Source of the DNA: Desulfocorpusculum sp964414345
GTDB taxonomy: Bacteria; Desulfobacterota; Desulfocorpusculales; Desulfocorpusculum
Direction: 5' to 3'
Assembly (NCBI GenBank): GCA_964414345.1
Contig: CAYPWF010000008.1
Location: 15,805-79,804, forward strand
DNA length: 64,000 bases
Positions 27,136 through 35,297 of the stretch are shown here, piece after piece. Numbering within the stretch: the first letter of the stretch is position 1; each line of letters starts with the position of its first letter. The position numbers and the translations under genes are program-made. The notes under the pieces are model-generated. The model searched no databases and was not told the DNA's origin. It was given only the letters and a program-made list of their open reading frames with translations.

Positions 27136-28374
27136 GTGGGGAAAAGGGACCAAATACCCATAGTGCTCTTTACAGGAGCCCAAAGGTTGGCCAGAGGGCT
27201 CAGGGCCATGGGGCTTGCCAGCGCCTGCCTCATGGAACCTGGGGAGAAGATCTCAAGCCCTTGGGAAGTGGACTATTGGATTGAGTATGACCCATGGGAT
27301 CTTGCTGCCCTGGATCGCTGGGCTGCCAGATGGCCGGAAAAACAAAGGGTTGCTGCAGTGCTGAACCGCAGGGAACGCAGGGTCATGGAACATGCCGTGC
27401 TCAACCAGGCCCTGCAAATGCCGGGAATTAGACCTTGGCAAGCTCGAATCTTCAGGGACAAATTGCTTCTGAGGGAACTCCTGGAGCAAAAGGCGGCCCA
27501 CCTAAATCCCCCTTTCAGAGAGGTGCAACTGAAAAAGAGCGGTCCTCCACCGCTACCCTTCCCCTTTTTGCTCAAGCCGCGTAACCTCTTCAAGAGCCAG
27601 TTGATCACAGCCTGTCGGACCAGGCGGGATTGGGAACCGGCTTTGGAGAAAATACGCAGCAGTTGGGAGGCTGCCCAGAAACGCCACGGGGTCAGGCTGG
27701 AGCCCTCTTTGTTGGCCGAGGAAGAGTTGGAAGGCAGCCACTTTTCCCTGGATGGTTTTGTCACCTCACAAGGAAACATGGTGTTTAGTCCCCCTGTCCC
27801 GCTCACAACGGCTGCCCAGTGGGGTCTTGAGGACTTCCACATCTCGGTGAGGTGGGTGGATCCTGATGTTAAGCCTTGTACGGCCAGGCTCCTGGAGGGG
27901 GCGGCCAGGGATTTGGTGGAGGCCCTGGAGTTAAGGGCAACTCCCTTCCACATAGATCTCGTAAGCCTGGGGGAAAGGGTATGGATCTTGGATGCAGCTC
28001 CAAGGGTGGGAGGGTACAGATCGGAAATGATGGAGCTGGCCTGGGGTTGCTCCCTTGATCTCATGAGCCTCAAGGTGGCCATGGGCGAGTCTGTGGAATG
28101 GGAACCTAGATGGGAGAAATCTGTGGCCGTGGTGGAGCTTTTCCCAGGGGAGGAGGGTGTTCTGCAAACCATAGAGGGCCTGGAGGAAATTCGCAAGTTG
28201 GGCTCTTTTTATCGCCTCAAACAACGTGTCCCGGCCGGAGAGAGAGTGGGATGGGCAAAGGAGGGCTTTAGGTGCCCGGTTTTCGTGATCCTGGTGAATC
28301 CAGACATGAAGCTTTTGCAAAGGGACGTACACAGGCTGAGGGAGTTTGTCCGGATAAGGGTGTCCCCTTCATGA
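27136..28374 (+). CDS. ATP-grasp superfamily protein
   Basis: 412 residues. After a Rossmann-like N-terminus (PIVLFTGAQRLARGLRAMGL) comes FPFLLKPRNLFKSQLITACR with a likely ATP-binding lysine, ELEGSHFSLDGFVTSQG and IDLVSLGERVWILDAAPRVG, whose D-A-A-P-R-x-G-G matches the metal/ATP end of carboxylate-amine ligases of the biotin-carboxylase/PurD-like type. The start is GTG 27136, with only a weak ribosome site. It ends with ATGA overlap to the next gene. The 73 bp before it are the only sizeable gap in this part of the operon. Substrates unknown; presumably one bond-forming step of the pathway. Confidence 0.75.
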   Translation: MGKRDQIPIVLFTGAQRLARGLRAMGLASACLMEPGEKISSPWEVDYWIEYDPWDLAALDRWAARWPEKQRVAAVLNRRERRVMEHAVLNQALQMPGIRPWQARIFRDKLLLRELLEQKAAHLNPPFREVQLKKSGPPPLPFPFLLKPRNLFKSQLITACRTRRDWEPALEKIRSSWEAAQKRHGVRLEPSLLAEEELEGSHFSLDGFVTSQGNMVFSPPVPLTTAAQWGLEDFHISVRWVDPDVKPCTARLLEGAARDLVEALELRATPFHIDLVSLGERVWILDAAPRVGGYRSEMMELAWGCSLDLMSLKVAMGESVEWEPRWEKSVAVVELFPGEEGVLQTIEGLEEIRKLGSFYRLKQRVPAGERVGWAKEGFRCPVFVILVNPDMKLLQRDVHRLREFVRIRVSPS

Positions 28375-29705
28375 ATTCTTGGCCTGGGAAAGCTCTCCAG
28401 AAATATCAGGAGACTGAGCAAATAATCCTCCGCATGAGGAGCCTGCTCCTTCAGGAGGAGAATTTCCGTTTCCTAGACAGCCCGGCCCAGGAGATTTACC
28501 CCTTTTGCACCCCCCTGATAATCTCAAGGAAAACCCATGAGGAAATAACCCGTCTCGTAGAACTTTTTTCCTCGGCCCTGGAGCAGATAGGAGCTCAGCT
28601 GGCTGCAAACAGAAAGCTGGCAAGGCGGGTGCTTCAATTCTCATCGGCTCTGGAAGAGGAGTTCTTCTTCCTGGATCACGGCTTTGGGAAGAGACTTCCC
28701 ATCCGCCGCCTGGACATGGCCATGGACTCAAAGGGGGAGAGCCTCTTGATGGAGATCAACTGCGGCTGCCCCGGAGGGGAGTTGGATCCTGCTTTGGTGG
28801 CAAAAGCTTACTGGGGTGCTGCAAACTGCTTGGAGCAGCAAGGGCTTTTTCTGGACCCGAGGGATGAATCCTTGAAGATCCTTTTGGAGTGCTACAGAGA
28901 TTTCAGCAGAACCCGACCATGGATGCCCCAGAAGCCCACCATAGCCCTTTTGAGCTCGCAGGCCCAAGCACGTTTCATGCTTCCAGAATGCAGGGGTATA
29001 GCCGCACACTACCGCAGCAAGGGATATCGTGTACTGGTGGGCAACCTGGAAGACTTGGAGGCAAACAGCAGCTCTCTTCTCCTTGGAGGCGAACCCGTGC
29101 ACTTGGTGTTTCGCAAGTTCTCCACCCAGAGTTTGAGACTGAGGTTGGAAAAACAATCCGGTTACAATTCCCGCGAGATCTTCGGGGCTAAGCAACTCTG
29201 GGAGGCGCTGTGCGCCCAACGGGTATGCCTGGTGAATCCCTTGGGCTCCACCTTGTTGCAGGACAAAGGACTCTTGGGACTGATTTGGGAAACTCAGCCC
29301 CACCTGAGAAGACATCTCCCCGAGAGCTTTGTTCTAGGGCCTGGGTTGAAAGCCAAAGATCCTGATCTTTTTCAATGCATCTTGACTGGGGAGTCCTTTG
29401 TACTCAAAAAAAGGGCTTCTTATGGAGGCAGACACGTGATCCTGGATCCTGACGCCATAAAGAGGGAGGCTGTTCGACTGGTGGAGGAGGAACCCGATAA
29501 ATGGGTGGCTCAAAAAAGGGTTGTACCCACAAGGAAAAAGTTCCTTGCGTGGGATGGCAGAAATGTGCGCAAAGGCAGGTTCCCTTTTGTGCTTAGTCCC
29601 TTCGGCCGCTCTGCCTTTGTGAGAGTTGGTCTGGAGGCTGCCGGGGCCTGCCCCATCAATGCCCACGGGGGTTCGGCCACAACCTTTGTGATGTTGGAGT
29701 CCTAA
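28371..29705 (+). CDS. Ligase resembling circularly permuted ATP-grasp proteins, copy A
   Basis: 444 residues. The order of motifs suggests a circularly permuted ATP-grasp: the acidic metal-binding strand comes early (RRLDMAMDSKGESLLMEINC, then GCPGG, about residues 122-145), whereas the ATP-binding lysine strand and loop come late (LVNPLGSTLLQDKGLLGLIW near 285; FVLKKRASYGGRHVILDP near 345; WVAQKRVV near 380). The same layout recurs in the gene at 33793. The start at ATG 28371 overlaps the upstream stop (ATGA). A 238 bp gap with no recognised feature follows, before the aminotransferase. The fold call is from motif order only and is moderate; glutathionylspermidine-synthase-like proteins are the alternative. 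Confidence 0.6.
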   Translation: MNSWPGKALQKYQETEQIILRMRSLLLQEENFRFLDSPAQEIYPFCTPLIISRKTHEEITRLVELFSSALEQIGAQLAANRKLARRVLQFSSALEEEFFFLDHGFGKRLPIRRLDMAMDSKGESLLMEINCGCPGGELDPALVAKAYWGAANCLEQQGLFLDPRDESLKILLECYRDFSRTRPWMPQKPTIALLSSQAQARFMLPECRGIAAHYRSKGYRVLVGNLEDLEANSSSLLLGGEPVHLVFRKFSTQSLRLRLEKQSGYNSREIFGAKQLWEALCAQRVCLVNPLGSTLLQDKGLLGLIWETQPHLRRHLPESFVLGPGLKAKDPDLFQCILTGESFVLKKRASYGGRHVILDPDAIKREAVRLVEEEPDKWVAQKRVVPTRKKFLAWDGRNVRKGRFPFVLSPFGRSAFVRVGLEAAGACPINAHGGSATTFVMLES

Positions 29706-29943
29706 CCCGGCTTAGAGCCTACCCCAAGACCGCTGATATGAGGGTCTTCGCGCACCGCTGCGCCGGCCCCCTTCATCTTCAAGTCAGGACAGGACTGGGA
29801 AAAGAAAACCAGGGGGTCTTCTCCATGAATTGGGTTATCTTAAGATGTCTCTAACCCTAGCTGCATCCCTGAAGTGCATCTTCTCGGAAATGTGCGGGCT
29901 GGGAATCCTCTTTTAAAGCCTGCCCATAGGCAAAGGGGGCTAA

Positions 29944-31254
29944 ATGCAAGACTCAAAGCAACTTCTTAAGCCTGAAGAGGTAATCCCAAAAGGACTCTAT
30001 ACCTTTCATCCAGGTCTGGCCTCACGGGGCAGTGGGGCTCGTCTTTTTTCTTCTGATGGAAGAGAGTTTCTGGATCTGACAAGCGGCTTGGGGGTGATGA
30101 TCCTGGGCTATGGAGAGAAACGTCTCCTGGAGGCCATAGAGACCCAAGCAAGGAAACTGGTGCACCAGTGCGCCCATGTGATGATGCACGAGGCATACCT
30201 GGAGCTGGCAACAAGCCTGTGCCGACTTGCGCCATTTGAGGGGGCCAAGGTGTTTCTTTGCAACTCTGGAGCCGAAGCTGTGGAGTGGGCAGTGAAGGTT
30301 GCCCGTTTGGCCACGGGCAGAACCGCTGTAGTGGCCTTTGACGGGGGTTACCATGGAAGAACCCTCTTGGCCGCAAGCCTCACCAGCAGAGCCAAGCCTT
30401 ACAGAAAGGGTTACGGCTCAATGGCCCCGGAGGTTTATCACGTGCCTTACCCCTATTGCTACAGATGCGCTTGGGGCAAGAAACAGGAGAGCTGCTCTTT
30501 GGAGTGTTTGGGTGGGCTTGAGCGCTTCTTTTTTCTGGAAAGGCCCCCGGAGGAGGTGGCTGCGGTTGTGGTAGAGCCCATTCAGGGTGAGGGAGGAGTT
30601 GTTGTGCCTCCCGAGGGCTTTTTGCAGGCCCTCTCGGCTCTTTGTTCCAAGCACGGAATCCTGCTTGCGGCCGACGAAGTGCAAACCGGCCTGGGCAGGA
30701 CAGGAAGGCTTTTTTGCGTGCAGCACCAGAATCTGAATCCGGACCTTCTGGTTTTAGGCAAGGCCCTAGGAGGAGGGCTCCCCTTGGCGGCATTAGTGGG
30801 GAAAGCGCAGCTCATGGACCGTGTGCCTGCCAGTGGCTTTGGGAGCACCTTCGGAGGGAATCCCTTGGCTTGTGCCGCAGCATGTTGTGTACTGCAGCTC
30901 CTGGTGGAGGAGGAAATGCCGCAAAGGGCCTTGCGGTTGGAGGCTTTTTTCAGAAAGAGGGCTCAGGCCTGGATGGATGAGATGCCTTCTCTGGGCCAAG
31001 TCAGGGCTTCTGGGGCCATGTGGGGTCTGGAACTGATAAAAGGCAAGCAACAGCCTGAACCAGCCCCGAAATTGGCTAGAGAAGTTGTGAGGAAATGCAG
31101 GGAAAAGGGGCTCTTGCTTCTCTCAGGGGGTCTTTACAGAAATGTTTTGAGGCTTCTGCCCCCCTTGAACATCTCAGAGCAGGACCTAGAGAAATGTTTT
31201 GGGGTGTTGGAAGAAGTCATGAGGGAGCTATCCAATGAGAGGGATGCTTCTTAG
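29944..31254 (+). CDS. Class III pyridoxal-phosphate aminotransferase
   Basis: 436-residue PLP enzyme related to 4-aminobutyrate, ornithine and diaminobutyrate aminotransferases. Motifs: NSGAEAVEWAVKVAR (phosphate site), FDGGYHGRTLLAASL, EPIQGEGGVVVPPEGFL, DEVQTGLGRTG and the PLP lysine in LLVLGKALGGGLPLAALVG. Four cysteines in CYRCAWGKKQESCSLEC (about residues 177-193) are an unusual insertion that could bind a metal. GGGGG lies just before ATG 29944. It shares a 20 bp overlap with the next gene. In this setting it probably supplies or modifies an amino-acid building block; an omega-amino or diamino acid is likely from the family's known substrates. Confidence 0.9.
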   Translation: MQDSKQLLKPEEVIPKGLYTFHPGLASRGSGARLFSSDGREFLDLTSGLGVMILGYGEKRLLEAIETQARKLVHQCAHVMMHEAYLELATSLCRLAPFEGAKVFLCNSGAEAVEWAVKVARLATGRTAVVAFDGGYHGRTLLAASLTSRAKPYRKGYGSMAPEVYHVPYPYCYRCAWGKKQESCSLECLGGLERFFFLERPPEEVAAVVVEPIQGEGGVVVPPEGFLQALSALCSKHGILLAADEVQTGLGRTGRLFCVQHQNLNPDLLVLGKALGGGLPLAALVGKAQLMDRVPASGFGSTFGGNPLACAAACCVLQLLVEEEMPQRALRLEAFFRKRAQAWMDEMPSLGQVRASGAMWGLELIKGKQQPEPAPKLAREVVRKCREKGLLLLSGGLYRNVLRLLPPLNISEQDLEKCFGVLEEVMRELSNERDAS

Positions 31255-33055
31255 GGCGCAGCTTTCCTGCCCTGCTGCAACTCCTGAGAGCTCCCCGGGG
31301 AATCAGCCCGAAGCAGCTCAGGTGGAGACCCGAGGGCCCCAAGGCCTCCGTTGGTGGGCCTGGCTGGCCACAGAATTCATCTGCTTGGGCCCGGTCTGGA
31401 AGATTGGCTCTCAACTACTGGCATGGGATGGTGGCTTGGGAACAGCCGGCGCAGGAAGGCCTCCAGAGGATTCAGGAGAAGAAATAAAGCAGGTAAGGGT
31501 CCTCCTGGAGGGGCTTGGGGGGAAAGGATGGAGATTTCTTAAGGGTGCCTGGGGACCCTTTAGGCTTGTGTGGGTTGACCTCTCTAGCGGGGATTGGATC
31601 TTGGCCAGGGCTCCCCAAGGGCTAAAGCCCCTCTTCTGGTCCAAGTCCTCAAAGGGTGTTTTTTTTGCCCAGGACATTCCCTCGTTGCTGGATCTCATGC
31701 CCGAGTGCCCGCAGCCAGACTGGCAAAGAATCCCTGAGTACTTGGTTTTCCAACATGTGGCGGCAGGAAACACCCTTTACCAGGGGGTGCGTGAGCTGCT
31801 TCCAGGAGAGGTGATCCTGGGGAATCTGAGATCGGATAAGACAAGTTCTCAAAGTCTCTGGCCGAATTGGCTGGGATCTCACCGGGAGGAAACCTCCTCA
31901 GATGCAACTGAACTGAAAGAGATTTTGTGGAAAGCCATCAAAAAAAGCCTTGTTAGAGAGCCTCAGTCCCCAAGAGGGCTCTTCCTCTCAGGAGGTGTGG
32001 ACTCGGCTCTGCTGGCATGGGGGCTAAGAGAGCTGGAGGCTTCCACCTCCTTGAGATGCTTTACAGTTGTCTGCCCAGGGTATCGTTATGACGAAGGTCC
32101 CTTTGCCCGCACGGTGGCTAAAGATCTTGAACTTCCATGGGAGCCCATTGAGCTTACTCCCTCGCTCTTTGCAAATGCCTGGGGGGAGGCCGTTGAGAGC
32201 CTGGGGCTTCCCTTGACCAGCACCAATCAGCTGGTCTGGTGGATCCTATCCAAGGCTGCCTCAAGCTCAGGCCTAAAGAGAATTTTCTCTGGGGAGGGAG
32301 CCGATGGATGGTTTACAGGGGGGCTTTGTGAAGAAGAAAAGGAGGCCCTCTTGATGGCCGGAAATGAGTTTGAGAAAACCAGCCAGGTGGTGGTCAACTG
32401 CAGGACCCATACCCTCAATGAGCCCCTTTTGGTTGGAAGGGTGCTTGATCAACCCCTGGATCTGGGGCCCAGAAGAGAGCTTTGGGCTCACTGCATACGT
32501 AGCCTCCCCAAAGAGCATCCCATGGAGAAAGCGGTTCTTTACCATGTGCGCACAGTAGGCCAAAGACTTCTGACCAGGGCCGACCTGACCTCCACAATCC
32601 ATGGAGTGAATCTGGAGCTGCCCTTTCTGGATGAGTGTTTCCTGCTCTGGTCCAAGAGCTTGGGCTGGGAAACAAGAAATCCTTCAGGGCTTAACAAGGC
32701 GCCTCTAAAAAGCCTTTGTGCCCAAAGATTCGGTTCAGAATTAGCCTATAGAAAAAAAATAGGCTTCCCCTTCCCCATCAGGACCTGGATCCGGGATTCG
32801 GTGGAGAAGCGCCTAGAGAATTACAGAGAGATGCTTCTGGAGGCTCACACCATGAGCCGTCCCATCTATTCACGGGTGAACTTGGAAAAAGAGGTCAGAG
32901 CCCGCCTGAATGGAACCTTGCGGCCTGCAGACTGGTTACTTTGGAGCCTGATTAATCTCGAGCTTTGGCTTCGCTGGCTGGAGCAACGCAGCGCTAACCA
33001 GCGTTCTGTTGATTATCCTCCTTCAATTTCCCCAGCTTCTCCTGGAGTTCCCTGA
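31235..33055 (+). CDS. Asparagine-synthetase-like amide ligase lacking the glutaminase cysteine
   Basis: 606 residues. The C-terminal half is an asparagine-synthetase-type synthetase domain: PPi loop LFLSGGVDSALLAWGL (about residues 245-260), IFSGEGADGWFTG near 350, and LELPFLDE near 465. The N-terminal half keeps the Ntn-hydrolase-like layout (GWRFLKGAWGPFRLVWVDL; LARAPQGLKPLFW) but the chain does not start with the catalytic Cys2 of a glutaminase. This combination matches beta-lactam synthetase, carbapenam synthetase and lasso-peptide cyclase relatives, which adenylate a carboxylate and use a non-ammonia amine. ATG 31235 overlaps the aminotransferase by 20 bp. Its last 62 bp overlap an oppositely oriented gene. 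Confidence 0.88.
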   Translation: MRGMLLRAQLSCPAATPESSPGNQPEAAQVETRGPQGLRWWAWLATEFICLGPVWKIGSQLLAWDGGLGTAGAGRPPEDSGEEIKQVRVLLEGLGGKGWRFLKGAWGPFRLVWVDLSSGDWILARAPQGLKPLFWSKSSKGVFFAQDIPSLLDLMPECPQPDWQRIPEYLVFQHVAAGNTLYQGVRELLPGEVILGNLRSDKTSSQSLWPNWLGSHREETSSDATELKEILWKAIKKSLVREPQSPRGLFLSGGVDSALLAWGLRELEASTSLRCFTVVCPGYRYDEGPFARTVAKDLELPWEPIELTPSLFANAWGEAVESLGLPLTSTNQLVWWILSKAASSSGLKRIFSGEGADGWFTGGLCEEEKEALLMAGNEFEKTSQVVVNCRTHTLNEPLLVGRVLDQPLDLGPRRELWAHCIRSLPKEHPMEKAVLYHVRTVGQRLLTRADLTSTIHGVNLELPFLDECFLLWSKSLGWETRNPSGLNKAPLKSLCAQRFGSELAYRKKIGFPFPIRTWIRDSVEKRLENYREMLLEAHTMSRPIYSRVNLEKEVRARLNGTLRPADWLLWSLINLELWLRWLEQRSANQRSVDYPPSISPASPGVP

Positions 33056-33464
33056 GCCGGCGGGTGAAAACCTGGCAGGCATGAATGGCTATGGCTGGGA
33101 ACTCCCTCATGATCTCTTCGAACTCAAAGCGGCCCACCTCCAATAGCTGCGTGTCCTCAGCAGCCACCACAGAGGCTGACCTGGGCTGTCTGTCAAACAA
33201 AGCCATCTCCCCAAACCACTCATCTGCCCCTATCTCCGCTAGCCTTATGGGATTGGGGGAGTCCATGTCCTTGATGACTTCCACCCTTCCGATCAAGACC
33301 AGGAAGAGTGAATCTCCCGGGCTTCCTTCCCGGATGATCAGTCCGCCGGCCGCAAAAGCGCGCTCCCTGACTATGGAGCCTATGGCTGCCAGCTCCCTGG
33401 CCTGCAGGTTTGAAAATATAGGAATCTTTTTGAGCTGGATCACCCGCTCCATAGAGCTCAGCAT
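32994..33464 (-). CDS. Cyclic-nucleotide-binding-domain protein (cupin-like, no DNA-binding domain)
   Basis: 156 residues forming one cNMP-binding (Crp-type) beta-roll: IPIFSNLQARELAAIGSIV, IIREGSPGDSLFLVLIGRVE, and the phosphate-binding cassette as GADEWFGEMALFDRQPRSAS (FGE and RSAS are the expected contacts). A C-terminal amphipathic helix follows (VFTRRLRELQEKLGKLKEDN), with no helix-turn-helix, so it is not a classical transcription factor. ATG 33464 has GGAGG upstream. It is the only minus-strand gene inside the 23 kb plus-strand cluster and its 3' end overlaps the amide-ligase gene by 62 bp. It may be a regulatory subunit or unrelated to the cluster. Confidence 0.88.
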   Translation of the reverse strand: MLSSMERVIQLKKIPIFSNLQARELAAIGSIVRERAFAAGGLIIREGSPGDSLFLVLIGRVEVIKDMDSPNPIRLAEIGADEWFGEMALFDRQPRSASVVAAEDTQLLEVGRFEFEEIMREFPAIAIHACQVFTRRLRELQEKLGKLKEDNQQNAG

Positions 33465-33562
33465 CCCGCACCTCCGGTTCCTGAAAGCATGTGCTATGCT
33501 TGTATTTCGCTCCCATGATATGAATAGGTCTCATGCCGGTCAATTCTCGAGCTTTCCCTGGG

Positions 33563-33767
33563 GGCTTAACCCGCATAATTCAGGATCAATGGGAAATGCG
33601 GGCTGTCTCGATGATTTGTTAGGATGAACCGGTTTATGCCTAAAAAAAACCTGATCTTCGGTTCCAGATTTCTACCTGGTTTGAGCCGGAATGTGCCAAG
33701 GTTAACCGGGGTTTGGGGGCTTGAGCCCCCAAGCTCACAGGCTTTGAAGAACAATCCGGGTCAAGCC
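33563..33767. repeat. MITE-like dispersed element, copy 1
   Basis: 205 bp intergenic element. Its ends are imperfect inverted repeats: left GGCTTAACCCGCATAATTC and, read on the other strand, right AGGCTTGACCCGGATTGTTC. An internal hairpin GGGGGCTTGAGCCCCC lies near 33716. Similar elements occur at 41073-41278 and 60444-60652 in the same orientation. No protein is encoded. It fills most of the 328 bp gap between the cNMP-binding gene and the next ligase gene. No target-site duplication is obvious. Confidence 0.7.
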
Positions 33768-33792
33768 TATGGGTTTCAAGAGGTGACAGGGA

Positions 33793-35163
33793 ATGCTTGG
33801 GCTTGAATCCTGCAAGGCAGATTACCTTTACTGGGACTTGGAGGAAGTGGCGAAGGCCATGGAAGCACCAAGGCCCCATTCACATGAAAGGCAAGGAGAA
33901 GTTGCTCTTTGTTGGAATCGTTGGGATTCCTTGGTAAGACAGGGGGCCTTCTTCAAAGCCCTGGGAAGGGTTAATTGGAGGGTAGTCCCGGATGCCCCTA
34001 AGCTCCCTGTTTCCCTCCTGGATGAGATTGCCCGCTTGGGTGCTTTGCTGGAAAAATTCCTAATGGGTGTGGAGAAGACCCTGGCTGGTTCTCCTTTTCT
34101 AAGGCAAGAACTTGGGTTTCCGGCGTGTCCCCAAGAGGAAAGACTCTGGGAGTTGGAACATGGTAGAGCTCTGGATATGATGAGGCTGGATTTGGCCTTG
34201 GAAAAGGGAGAGCATCCCAGGCTCTTGGAGATACAAGTGGTGATGGGAGGGCTCGGTATCACCCATGCCCTCAGACAAGCCTATGGCCGCCACCCATCTC
34301 TGCCCGGGATCCTGCCTCTGTATGAGGCCTGTCTTGAAAGGGTGAGGGAGGCTATTGGAGGGTATGAATCGGGTGTAACAGTAGTCTTTGGGGCCAAAAG
34401 ATCCTCATATCGCCACGAGCATCTGCTTCTTTCTAGAAGCCTTAAGAGTGGAGGCTTGGTAGTGGCCCCTCTCTCTGCTATGAGCCCGAGCCCTGGGGGC
34501 GGCCTGGCTCTCCCGGATGGAAGAAAAGTGACGGTGATACACAGGCTCTTTCGAAGCCCTGGGATTTTCAAGAGGGCTGAGGCCAAGGCTCAAATGGTCT
34601 TGGAGGCTCTCTCGGAAAACAGAATCAGGCTCTTGAACCCCTGGAAGGATGTGCTGGAGGACAAGAGGATCTTGGCTCTTGTGCACCATCCTGAGGCAGA
34701 AGAACAATTGAAGGGCTTCCTGGATCCAAAGCAGCTTCAGGAGCTGCGGGGCTATATCCCTTGCACCTGGAGAGCCACACCCGAGCGCATAACCACCGTT
34801 TCTGACCTTTCCGCCTCCAAGAGGAGCTTCTATCTCAAGAAGGGACGCTCCTTTGAGAGCCGGGCCTTGTTCCACGGCCGAAGGCTCAGCCTGAAGCAAT
34901 GGGAGGCCGCATGCCTCAAAGCAAAAACCGATGGAGACTGGGTCATACAAAAAGAAGTGGACTCCAGGCCCTGGGACTGGAGGTACCTGGAGCCTTCTTC
35001 TGGAATAATTCGCTCAATGAAGGGATATGTGAGGCTTTGCCCTTTCTTCTTCAGGGATTCGCAAGGAAGAATGAGTCTGGCCGATCTTCTCATCACCGCA
35101 AGGCAGGAATCCAGCCGAGTGCACGGGGCCTCGGATGCGGTGCTGGTTGTGCCGGGCCCCTGA
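33793..35163 (+). CDS. Ligase resembling circularly permuted ATP-grasp proteins, copy B
   Basis: 456 residues with the same motif order as the gene at 28371: an early acidic strand (MMRLDLALEKGEHPRLLEIQ, about residues 129-148), then RIRLLNPWKDVLEDKRILAL near 280, SFYLKKGRSFESRALFHGRR near 345 and WVIQKEVDSRPW near 385. Sequence identity to copy A is low; the resemblance is in order and spacing, so the two are likely distant paralogues acting on different substrates. ATG 33793 follows GAGGTGA. Its TGA overlaps the ATG of a possible 44-residue ORF (TGATG at 35161-35165). Function inferred as ATP-dependent ligation; not proven. Confidence 0.55.
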   Translation: MLGLESCKADYLYWDLEEVAKAMEAPRPHSHERQGEVALCWNRWDSLVRQGAFFKALGRVNWRVVPDAPKLPVSLLDEIARLGALLEKFLMGVEKTLAGSPFLRQELGFPACPQEERLWELEHGRALDMMRLDLALEKGEHPRLLEIQVVMGGLGITHALRQAYGRHPSLPGILPLYEACLERVREAIGGYESGVTVVFGAKRSSYRHEHLLLSRSLKSGGLVVAPLSAMSPSPGGGLALPDGRKVTVIHRLFRSPGIFKRAEAKAQMVLEALSENRIRLLNPWKDVLEDKRILALVHHPEAEEQLKGFLDPKQLQELRGYIPCTWRATPERITTVSDLSASKRSFYLKKGRSFESRALFHGRRLSLKQWEAACLKAKTDGDWVIQKEVDSRPWDWRYLEPSSGIIRSMKGYVRLCPFFFRDSQGRMSLADLLITARQESSRVHGASDAVLVVPGP

Positions 35164-35297
35164 TGTGGAGGGCCTTTCAACCTGAGCTTGCAATGGCTTC
35201 TTGTGGAAAGGCCCACGAGAATGACGTGGTTTCCCAGGAGGAAAGCTTTTGCTCTCCCAAGCCTGGCTTTCAAAGCCGAGTTTCTGAGCCCGAATGA
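35163..35297 (+). CDS. Possible 44-residue small protein or precursor peptide
   Basis: ORF of 44 codons whose ATG overlaps the upstream ligase stop (TGATG) and whose TGA overlaps the exporter ATG (ATGA at 35294). This two-sided coupling is the main evidence, since the exporter gene otherwise has no ribosome site in front of it. The peptide begins MWRAFQPELAMASCG and has two cysteines (residues 14 and 30), a charged middle and an acidic SEPE end. It has no signal peptide and no known family. It could be a precursor, an accessory protein or chance. No database check was possible. Confidence 0.35.
   Translation: MWRAFQPELAMASCGKAHENDVVSQEESFCSPKPGFQSRVSEPE

Noticed and set aside
27273..28196. 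307-codon minus-strand frame opposite the ATP-grasp gene
   Set aside because: The opposite strand carries clear ATP-grasp motifs in a coupled operon; the antisense frame has low-complexity composition typical of GC-rich shadows.
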